Assembly (NCBI RefSeq): GCF_036373705.1
Contig: NC_089856.1
Location: 2,891,001-2,955,000 of the forward strand
From: Amia ocellicauda
Taxonomy: Eukaryota; Chordata; Actinopteri; Amiiformes; Amiidae
DNA length: 64,000 nt
Direction: 5' to 3'
Below the pieces are notes generated by a model. The model saw nothing but the letters and a program-made list of their open reading frames with translations, did not search any database and was not told the origin of the DNA. The translations under genes were made by a program, and so were the position numbers. This document shows positions 49,728 through 64,000 of this stretch, one piece after another (positions within the stretch are counted from its first letter, which is position 1; the number at the start of each line of letters is the position of its first letter).

Positions 49728-50034
49728 AGGGGCGGGGAGGAGACGGAGGAGACGGAGGTTGGCACTTCATTCCGCCAGTAGGCGACCATCACACCACGAC
49801 CTGCCAGAAACGCGTGGAGTTCAAGAGACAGTCGCTCCGGACCAATGGACCCACAATAAGTGCCAGACAGCGGAACGGGCTCAAGGGCTGTAAGAAAGAT
49901 AAAGAAGGAACAAGTCAGCGAAGCTCAAATCAGGCCGAGACAACAACCCCATGGAGAAGAGTTAGAGCCGCTGAAGCGGGACAGCGTGCGTGTGGATCCG
50001 ACTCCAGCCCAGGTGTGCGGGCCGGGCGCTGCAG
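49728..50034 (+). promoter_or_regulatory. lrrc8e: Candidate lrrc8e promoter and untranslated first exon
   Basis: A GC box (GGGGCGGGGAG near 49730) and a CCAAT box (ACCAATGG near 49839) precede a GC-rich stretch ending GCGCTGCAG|GTGCGT (GT at 50035). It lies about 2 kb before the coding exon of lrrc8e, which itself begins one base after an acceptor, so an upstream untranslated exon must exist somewhere. Confidence 0.3.
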
Positions 50035-51820
50035 GTGCGTAATTGCGCAGCGCGGTTCTGCTGTGCGCTCTCAGAAATGCGTTATAGATACTGTAACTTC
50101 GTCTGTGTGTTTTATTCCTGCTTCACACAGAGGGCGCACTAGCTTTAATCGTTTTGACAAAATGCACGCTCAATCAATGAAATGAATACTATCTAATATA
50201 ACCTGAGCGTAAAATGTACAAAACGGTCCCTCGGCAGTGAGAATGTTTGTGAGCAAATAATACTGCCATCAGTGTTTAACTGGAAAAGTACAAGAAGGGT
50301 ATTTTAAATGAAAGCACTCCAGATATATTAGCTACCTGGGTGTAATATGAGATACCCAGCTAAGAAATCCACATGGAAATAATATTTAAAAAGTGACCAT
50401 ATTTGTGGAAAGTGTACAAATATCACGGTGGGGGGAACAAGTTGTCTCTTCTCAAATCCTAATGACGGATTCTCCTGAAGACTGTATTTAACTGTGTATC
50501 ATGTTAATCCCCGCGACCCCGCCTGTCTGTCTCTGTATACCACCACAGTAAATTACAGTCGGTGAAACTGCGGATTAGCAGGGTTTACAGCAGGTATGCT
50601 GTTTTTCATGGGAAGGCGTTTAAGATCCGAGTTTCATAAGACCTGCCCAGAATCACTCATTGGTAAGGAATAGGCAGGAGACAGGCTGCCACGTTTTACA
50701 ACTCCCACTAATATATGCATCCCTTATGAACTTAGCCATAACCCAAGTCCCAGGCTTGAACCTCAACTAAGGTCTGCACTAAACGTGAGTAGAAATGCCA
50801 TGGAAGTGTTCCAGCTCTGCTAAGACCAAACTGAAGAGGAGACACAAAAACATCTTTCAGTCGCTCTTACCTTCTTTAAGTGTAGATAATGCAGGCTCCT
50901 ATCTAAGCACACACAGCAGGAATTGTATATCTCCAGGTTATCTTCTTCTCATGCAAGTTTGCATACAGTGGGGATTCTGCTGCTAAAACAATATGAACTG
51001 AAAAGCTCTCTACACTCATCAGCTCAGAGCCTGCGGGGGATTGCTGTGCAAAAAGGAGTCTTAGGTTTGTAACTTCAGCGAGCATCTCCTATCAACCAAT
51101 AGCCTGATTGTACAGGATGCACTGAAACTGAAGGCACACTGCAATGACGCAGCCCTTGTTGTAGACAAAGTTAATAGACTTTTGCTCCAGGGCAGTTGTG
51201 CATTAAACATCTGTATCTCGAACACCGGAAAGCAGCAGGTCAGTGAGCTGAAGCTGTGACTATCAGTGTTGGCAGCAGCGCAGTGAACTGTTTTTCTGTC
51301 GTCTCCAGCCTGAGAATTGGATACAAATCGGTCTTGGTAATCTCGTCCTGTGTTTTGCCGGTCTCGCACTACAGAAGGCTACTTTTGTGGCCCAGCTGAA
51401 AGAACAGCTTGTAATTCAATGCCCCAGTGGTGAGATTCATGCTCCTGCAGGTGTGGTTCAACTTGTTTTTCAGCTCAGAGGGATACTAGGGGGAAGAAAA
51501 AAAAAACAAAAGGCCCCACAGCTGATGAACTGCTTGGGAAAATGGGCCTTGCTAATCCCATATTCACACCCTTGAGAGCTAAAAGGAACTACTGGCACCC
51601 GTTCACGGCCGTGAACTACTGAATGAGCCGAAACATTTCTGTCCGGGGTGCGAGTGGTGTTTTTCTGTGTAGGACGGCCCTGAATCGTAAGGATTGTAAC
51701 CCATCAGCACCTGTCACAGACCATCGAACTATTATATATATATATATCTAATTGATTTAATTGATTGGTTTACAATTACACACCACTAATGCCTCCTTCT
51801 TAGTCTCTGGCACTTTCGCT
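50035..51820 (+). other. Probable 5' intron of lrrc8e, no features seen
   Basis: Non-coding sequence with a short AT microsatellite near 51733. No other feature was recognised. Confidence 0.35.
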
Positions 51821-52026
51821 CATAAGAACATAAGAAAGTGTCCAATCGAGAGGAGGCCATTCGCCCCATCGCGCTCGTTTGGTTTCCATTAATAACTAAG
51901 TGATCAAGGATCCTATCCAGTCTGTTTTTAAATGTTTCCAAATTGTCTCTTCAGCCACATCGCTGGGGAGTTTGTTCAGATTGTGACGCCTCTCTGTGTG
52001 AAGAAGTGTCTCCTGTTTTCCGTCTT
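51821..52026 (-). mobile_element. 3' end of LINE, reverse orientation
   Basis: On the plus strand, CATAAGAACATAAGAAAGTG followed by TCCAATCGAGAGGAGG is the reverse complement of the 3' end of the element at 13196-14180. It extends back through the CTGGGGAGTTTGTTCAGATT block. It abuts a CT microsatellite. Confidence 0.85.
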
Positions 52027-52030
52027 TCAC

Positions 52031-52069
<39 letters not shown>

Positions 52070-52086
52070 CTCTCTCTCCTCCTCCC
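52027..52086 (+). repeat. CT microsatellite serving as polypyrimidine tract
   Basis: About 50 bases of almost pure CT end in CCTCCTCCCAG, directly before the lrrc8e start exon. Confidence 0.85.
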
Positions 52087-52089
52087 AGT

Positions 52090-55000
52090 ATGATCCCTGT
52101 GACCGAGTTCAGGCAGTTCACGACCGATCAGAACCCCCGGCTGCGCGTGCTGAAGCCGTGGTGGGATGTCTTCACCGAATATATCTGCACCGCCATGCTG
52201 ATGATCGGCGTCTTTGGCTGCACGCTACAGGTAGGAGGCTTCTACAGAGTCTACTTTGGCTTGAGGGAAGGCATATTAAGCACCCTCTGGCTGGCATCAT
52301 GGGGGCAGGCCTGCTGGGCAACTGGGATGTTTGAGGGCCTTCGTTTGTGTGGATGAATGGAGACGCATAACAGGGTGTCACGTGTACCCGCTCCCAGATG
52401 CAATCGTTTTCAAAAGCACAAAAGGAGTTTGCCTTGGTTCTTGTTTTTTTTTTTCGTCGGTTTTTCTCTTTGTAAATACGCTCACCCCTCCCTGTGACAC
52501 AATAGAGAGAAGATAAATAGTAGCAACTCCTCCCCTTTTCTGCATTTGTGAGAGTGTGTGGGTGTGAGAGAGAAAGAAATCCCCCTCCTTGTATTTGTCA
52601 AAGTCGCAATGCCTTTCTTCCTGGCGGTGCCGGTCTGAGCAACTGTGATTGCCGCTCCCTTCTCATACTGGAGGGCAAAGGACCCGCTGTTTACAGAGGG
52701 AGTGGGGGGGATGCAGCATCCACTATCACAAAGGGCCGTTTCTCTAAAGCTGGCTGTGGGCTTGGAGCAAATGAAGCCAGAGTACTTGGGCCTGAACCCT
52801 AGTCTCCAATCAGGACATTAAGTCCATAATGTTGCTGAACAGGCCCTGAAGGTATATTGGATCGGAGGAAGGCTTTTGGTGTAGATTTAGAAAGTTTCCC
52901 CCCACCCCGTCTACCAGAAGTTCCAGCCCTTCCCCCTCCTGTCGGTCAAGTTAGCTGACAGGTTTTTGAACGAACGAAAGCAAGGTCACATTCGAGATAA
53001 AGGTGTCCAGGAGAGCCACACTTTGATTGGACGTTGTTTAATCTCCGGGGACGTCAGGGGACGAATGGGGAGGCTGACATTGTGAAACATAGTCTTTCGG
53101 GACTCTGATTAAGAACTTTCTGAAACTGTTTGTATCAATTCTGTACATGTACACAGTGTAATGCAGCAATCTCTCTCTCTCTTCCCCCCTTCTCTCTCAC
53201 TATCTCTCTCTCAGCTGACTCAAGACAAGATCGCATGTCTCCCAATCCACCAGTCTGACCCCTACCTGAAAAACACCACCTGCAATCACATCACAGGTCA
53301 ACACGACCACTCCGGCGCGCCGCACATGAGCGCAGACTCGGGGGTCCAGGAGATGTTCGGCCGGAAGAACAACCTGGACGTCCACCAGTACATCTACGTC
53401 AACTACCTCTGCTACGAGAAGGCCCTGCACTGGTATGCCAAGTACTTCCCCTACCTGGTGGTCATCAACTCCATCATCTTCATGATCTGCAGCAGCTTCT
53501 GGTTCAAGTTCCCCGGCACCTCCTCCAAGATCGAGCTCTTCATCTCCATCCTGGGCAAGTGCTTCGACTCCCCGTGGACCACGCGGGCGCTGAGCGAGGT
53601 GTCCGAGGAGCGCAAGGAGGAGAAGATGGTGGTGTGGCGGAGGGATGTCTTCTCCAAGACCAACTCGCTCACCGACGGGCTCGTCCAGGAGGAGGAGACA
53701 GTGGGCCTGCTGCGCTCAGCCTCGACCAAATCCAAGGCCGAGAAGAAGCTGGCCGAACAGCCGCCGGACACCTCCGCGCTGGACAAGAAGGAAGGGGAGC
53801 AGGCAAAGGCGCTATTCGAGAAGGTCAAGAAGTTCCGCAGCCACGTGGAGGAGGCTGACATCCTGTATTTCATGTACGTCCTGCAGACGTGCCTCAAGGT
53901 CTTCATGGTCATCCTGATCATCATCTATAGCGCTGTGCTGGTGTCGAACATCAAACTGGAGGTGCCCTGCTCTGTGGACGCACAATTCACCGGCTTTGAC
54001 ACCTTCTGCTGCAGCCACACCAAGGCCCACCTCTTCGCCAAGCTGGCCTACTGTTACATCTGCCTGTTGAGCGTCTATGGCTTGGTGTGCTTCTACACCC
54101 TGTACTGGCTCGTCCACCGGCCCCTGAAGGAGTACTCCTACGACACCATGCGCCTGGAGACTGGCATCACCGATATCCCCGACTTGAAGAACGACTTCGC
54201 CTTCCTGCTGCACCTGAGCGACCAGTACGACGCCCTGTATGCTAAGCGCTTCGCCGTCTTCCTGTCGGAGGTGAGCGAGGGCCGGCTGCGGCAGATGAAC
54301 ATGAACAACGAGTGGACGGCAGAGAAGCTGCGCCAGCGGCTGAGCAGGAATGCGCAAGAGCGGCTGGAGCTGCACCTGCTGATGCTGTCCGGGCTGCCCG
54401 ACACCGTCTTTGAGATGGCCGAGGTGGAGGTGCTCAAGCTGGAGCTCCTGACCGAGGTCACCATCCCCGGCAGTGTTGCCCAGATGAGCTGCCTACAGGA
54501 GCTGTGCCTCGTCCACTGCCCTGCCAAGCTGCAGTTGGCCGCCCTGCACCACCTGCGCTCCAGCCTCAGGGTCCTGCGGCTCACCTTCGACGGGCCGGAG
54601 CAGGTGCCCATGTGGATGTACACTCTGCACAGCCTGGAGGAACTGCACCTGACGGGGTCCCTGAGCCATGAGCTCCAGCGCAGCCCCTCCCTGGACACCC
54701 TGCGCGAGCTGCGGAGCCTCAAGCTGCTGGTGCTGCGCTGCCGGCTGCCCAAGGTCCCGCACAGTGTGACGGACGTCGGCGCGCACCTGCAGAAGCTGCG
54801 CATCTACAACGAGGGCGGCAAGCTGCACTCCTTCAGCAGCCTGAAGAAGATGTCTGCCCTGACGTCACTGGAGCTGGTGGGCTGCGAGCTGGAGCGCATC
54901 CCCCACGCTGTCTTCAGTCTGGCCAACCTGCAGGCGCTAGACCTGAAAGACAACCGGCTCACCTCAGCCGAGGAGGTCCTCAGCCTGCAGCACTGCCGGC

Positions 55001-55500
55001 GCCTCACCACGCTCAAGCTGTGGCACAACGGCATCACCTGCGTGCCCGACCACATCCGCAAGCTGCGCTCCTTGGAGAGTCTGCACCTGTGCTGGAACAA
55101 GATCAGCAGCCTGCCCGCCGGCCTGTTCTACTGCGTCAAGCTGCGCCACCTGGACCTCTCCCACAACCTCCTGGCCAGCCTGCCGCCCGAGGTGCGCATC
55201 CTCCAGAACCTGCAGTTCCTCTCGGCGGCCCACAATGCCCTGGCCTCCCTGCCCGATGAGCTCTTCTCCTGCAGGCGGCTGCAGACCCTGCTGCTTGGCC
55301 ACAACAGTCTGTCCTCCCTCTCGCCCAAGGTGGCCCAGCTGACCCAGTTGGTGCAGCTGGAGCTGAAGGACAACGGGCTGGAGGCGCTGCCGCCCGAGAT
55401 CGGGGAGTGCCGGCTGCTGAGGCGCAGCGGCCTCGCAGTGGAGGACACCCTGTTCGACCTCCTGCCCGCCGAGGTCAGAGCGCAGATGAAGGACAGCTGA
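52090..55500 (+). CDS. lrrc8e: Volume-regulated anion channel subunit LRRC8E
   Basis: LRRC8E is an accessory subunit that combines with LRRC8A in hexameric swelling-activated anion channels of the plasma membrane. Coding exons are 52090-52230 and 53215-55500, joined in phase 0, for 808 residues (human about 796). The start [16 protein letters not shown] is typical of the family. Four membrane segments lie at about residues 21-45, 123-144, 271-293 and 320-347. The first extracellular loop has cysteines 55, 70 and 113 and a glycosylation site at NTT (67-69). The [19 protein letters not shown] block (237-255) is diagnostic of LRRC8 proteins, and leucine-rich repeats fill about 430-800. [39 protein letters not shown] and the ending [17 protein letters not shown] match LRRC8E better than LRRC8A. 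Both acceptors sit on CT-rich simple repeats. Confidence 0.93.
52231..53214 (+). other. lrrc8e: lrrc8e coding intron
   Basis: The donor is GTAGGA and the acceptor is a CT-rich run ending TCTCTCAG. No embedded gene was seen. Confidence 0.8.
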
Positions 55501-55815
55501 GCCGCACCGAGGGAAGTCGGTGGGAGGGTGCGGTTATGTGCGGTGGGGCAGAGTCACGAGGGTGAGGTGCTGTTGATGTTGGTTTTCTTTTTACAGACTT
55601 GTGCACAAGACCCTGATTTGAATCGCTCTCCCCCAGACAGCAGCCAATCAAGAGAGATGGCTGAAATAACGATCTGTAATTGGGGAGTAGCTGCACCGAG
55701 CCATTGCTCCTCCAGTTGGCCCATTCTCTCGGTGTGGGTCCCCCCTGCGCTGGCCAGATCAAAAGCTGGGGAGTCCCAGAAGAGGTGTGGATTGAAATAA
55801 AGGACAATAACAGTT
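55501..55815 (+). other. lrrc8e: lrrc8e 3' UTR with polyadenylation signal
   Basis: AATAAA at 55796-55801 gives a short 3' UTR of about 300 bases. Confidence 0.5.
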
Positions 55816-56562
55816 AAACTAAAAACACTAGAGAAACACCCAAAAGGAGAAGAACATGTTTTAAACGCATACATTTTATTTATTTTTTATAGGACACTTA
55901 TATACTGATGACCTGCTATTTCTGTGCCTTGAAGAGAAGTGGGTTAAACTGACAGTGTTTTTCTCATTTTATTTCCTGTTTAGATGTGATCTAGTGGATG
56001 AATTGTGCTAACATTTAGTGAGGCATGGTGAGAGGGGGGACAGAGAGGGATCACTCTTCTTCAGCACAGCCCGAGTTGGGCTGCCTGCATCTGGGTTGGT
56101 TGAGCGCTTATTGAGTTGCACACAGTGTTGATGCAGGGATGCTATAGTCTGTGCCACCAGTGACATCATACCTCTCCAGGAATCAGAAGCCCTGGTATGC
56201 AAACACAGCCACGCCGCCAGGGTGGATGAGCTGCGAGTCATCCTGCCTAACTGGTTTGATCAAGGGCTCAGTCCTACTCCCAGCTCAGATCCACACCGCT
56301 CTCCTCATCGGTAACCAAGACCAAAGCGGCTCAACAACTCCGGTCAAGCAGCATGTAGGCCAGGGGTGTCAGACCCCAGTCCTTGGGGGGCCGCAGTGTC
56401 TGTTTTTCCTTCCCCCAATAGGAGCTCCCAATTTCATAATGTCGATTCTTTAAATAAAGATTTTTTTTGTAGCCAATACCTTACGATTTGCTTGACTCAC
56501 ACTGAACCCACAGAACCGTCTGGAGAGAAGAGTTAATTGACCTTTCACAAAACTGTAGTGTA

Positions 56563-56620
56563 GTGGCGGGTGGCGGGTGGCGGGTGGCGGGTGGCGGGTG
56601 GCGGGTGGGGGGTGGGGGGG
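56563..56620 (+). repeat. GGCGGGT heptanucleotide repeat
   Basis: Six GGCGGGT units followed by G-runs. Four or more regularly spaced GGG tracts make a G-quadruplex likely. Confidence 0.85.
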
Positions 56621-56702
56621 CTGACAGTGCTTCGTTCTCGCTGGCAGCGGGGCTGATGGCGTTAGTAGGGGGGCCCAGCCTCATTTCGGGGGGGGCCATG
56701 GC

Positions 56703-56741
56703 CACCCCCCCCCCCCCCCCCCCCCACTCCCCCCCCCCCAG
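56703..56741 (+). repeat. Poly-C tract
   Basis: Almost uninterrupted C, with an ACT break near 56727. Length in the assembly is unlikely to be exact. Confidence 0.85.
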
Positions 56742-57838
56742 AGACTCCTCTGCCTATGAGTGCCCCGACATAAAGAGCTAATATTACAGGTAGCTGGCTA
56801 TCTAGCCAACGTTAGTCGCAAGTTAGTCGTATTACTGGTAACATTAGCACGAATAACCAACGTCAGCGGTAGATAACATTGTTGTCCAAGGAATAATCAT
56901 GTATGAATGTTGATAAAAGCAAAGATATCCCCCCTGTAAACTTTTGGGGTCCCTGCTGACGGGTTTGTAGGGCTGCAGGCACAGCGTTTCACCAGTGTGA
57001 GCCTGAACGCTGAGAGCTTGACAGACCTTCTTCAAGTAGTGACCGGCTGCTAAGGGAGGATTGGACAAGGACTGTTTGCGAGCGGGCCTTTGCAAAAGGT
57101 CAATTGTTTAATTAGACCAATTAAGGAGCCAAGAGCTGGGCTGGAACAAAACCAAGCAGACACTGTGGCCCCCCAGCACTGGAGTCTGACACCCCTGCTT
57201 TAGAGCATATTTTTGTGTTTTATATTTAGTGCCTGAAACACCAAACTGTTTTATAAGCTCTGCTAGGAAATTCCAAACCAGCTCAAGACAGCATTCAAAG
57301 CCAGACTGTGAAAATGGATCATGCTGCTGCACCAATGATTATGACTGAACTGGAGATTATTTTGGGACGGTTTCCTCACTCTACTCCCACAGCAATGGCA
57401 TTTGTGTGAGGGGACGCTGGCTGAAAACACTGGGCAGGGGGGTGCAATATAAAATGTAATAAAATGGTGGTACACCAAGTGCTTGAGTGCATTTTTTCCC
57501 CCCACAGAGTAGATGGTGTTCTCATGCAAGAACTGCATGTTGTATTCAGACCTGGTGGCCTTCACCTGACCTTCTCTGCATGTTCAATATCCTGCACAGG
57601 GGGTGGGGGGGGCAGCCCAGGCAGCAGAAACTAAAACAGAAGTGTGCCCCCACCAGGACAAAAGGCATGGGCTGCAGACTCTTGCTGCAATCGAAGGTGA
57701 AGGTTTACACCCAGGCAGCAACGTTCACGCCCCTCGGTGTGGGCCCCATTATGGTGCAACACTGAAATACTTCCCCTTTTTAATCTGGATGAAGGAACAG
57801 GTTAGGTAAAAAACAAAACAAAAAAAAAACACCCAAAA

Positions 57839-58000
57839 CAGGGGTCTTCAACCCGGTCCTGGAGCACCCCCTTGCCCTGCTGGTTTTTGTTCCAACCAAG
57901 GTCTTAATTACTTAATTGAATGTTATATTGCTTTGTTACTTCAATTAAGCAATTTAGAGCACGGTTGGAACAAAAAACAGCAGAGACCACTGCTCCAAAA
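57839..58000. mobile_element. Foldback element with long inverted arms
   Basis: The left arm starts CAGGGGTCTTCAACCC and contains CTGCTGGTTTTTGTTCCAAC and CTTAATTACTTAATTGAA. The right arm carries the inverse, TTCAATTAAGCAATTTAGAG then GGTTGGAACAAAAAACAGCA. The arms are about 60-80 bases around a short AT-rich centre. Its CAGGGGTCT end relates it to the element at 56361-57197. Confidence 0.65.
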
Positions 58001-58168
58001 GAGAAGATCTCACCTTGGAGAAGATGTGCCCACAAAAGGTAATGAATGAAAGAAATCCATGCCATGATCAAGTGGTCAAAATGAATTATTTTATACAATA
58101 AAATATTTGCAAACCCCCAACTCAACACAAATACAGATCACAAACAAGAATAATGATTGGAATCCAAT

Positions 58169-58174
58169 TTTAAT
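58169..58174 (-). other. kri1: Possible kri1 polyadenylation signal
   Basis: ATTAAA on the minus strand, about 320 bases after the kri1 stop codon. It is the nearest signal variant found. Confidence 0.3.
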
Positions 58175-58491
58175 ACAAAATCTATATTAAAACCCCAAAA
58201 CGGTTTCATACGTGACTGGAAAACGACCCAAAGCACATCAGCTTGGCTTCATCCAACAGGAGAGAAAGATTAAGTGTCCCGACCGTGGAGAGTCACGCTC
58301 CAGTTCTTCCTATTTGTTTATCTAGGGAACCGGTTTCTCCTGCAGTCCTAGATCCCGATCGGCATGGTCATACCAACACACCGCCACGGTACAGCAGATC
58401 CCGTTCTCGGAGGGGAGAGCCGCACGCTTATCGTTTGATCTGTACAGCCGCTCTGGTGCGTGCTCTCCGACGGATGCAACGCGTCTGCCGC

Positions 58492-64000
<5,509 letters not shown>

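Larger units (their letters stand above)
56361..57197. mobile_element. Candidate non-autonomous hAT-like element
   Basis: CAGGGGTGTCAGACCCCAGT at 56361 and its near reverse complement ending ACTGGAGTCTGACACCCCTG at 57197 form terminal inverted repeats of about 42 bases, which continue through GGGGGGCC.CAGTGTCTG. CAGGGGT ends fit hAT elements. I see no clean 8-bp target duplication, so two separate solo copies in opposite orientation are possible. The interior has no transposase; it holds a GGCGGGT repeat, a C-run and unique sequence. Confidence 0.45.

Noticed and set aside
53812-54803. Long antisense reading frames within lrrc8e
   Set aside because: Shadows of the GC-rich, Leu-repeat-coding strand.

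Overview
This is vertebrate nuclear DNA from a ray-finned fish. It has multi-exon genes with GT-AG introns, very GC-rich third codon positions inside genes, AT-rich flanks, and interspersed repeats typical of fish: SINE tails ending in the TTAGCAGACGCCCTTA motif, copies of a non-LTR retrotransposon with FADDT and SGVPQGSVLGP motifs, and short inverted-repeat transposons. A non-teleost lineage (gar, bowfin or sturgeon type) would fit the repeat types and a single keap1, but the sequence alone does not settle this.

Layout: positions 1-21000 hold no gene I can support firmly. They contain repeats, a 720-bp TG tract, a dead LINE copy, a MITE and one doubtful terminal exon near 3536. The firm genes are s1pr5 (24705-25874, +, one coding exon), keap1 (37746-43922, +, six coding exons), spc24 (46629-45342, -, five coding exons), lrrc8e (52090-55500, +, two coding exons) and kri1 (runs off the right edge to 58492, -, fifteen coding exons seen, N-terminus missing). 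The 10 kb between s1pr5 and keap1 is non-coding, with repeats and a cluster of heat-shock-element-like motifs. keap1 and spc24 converge, with polyadenylation signals about 300 bp apart. spc24 and lrrc8e are divergent.

The genes do not form a pathway. They encode a lipid-mediator GPCR, the oxidative-stress sensor of the NRF2 pathway, a kinetochore subunit, a volume-regulated anion channel subunit and a ribosome-assembly factor. What joins them is synteny: from memory, all five have human orthologues on 19p13.2, with KEAP1, S1PR5 and KRI1 close together there. SPC24 and LRRC8E lie between KEAP1 and KRI1 here but are more distant in human.

The points most worth checking are two U12-type (minor spliceosome) introns in spc24, one probably of the rare AT-AG kind; a one-base reading-frame deficit in a TCC repeat of kri1; a Gln/Gly/Cys repeat tail replacing the usual keap1 C-terminus; an extra intron in the keap1 BTB region; and a LINE copy inserted about 25 bases from a keap1 donor site.
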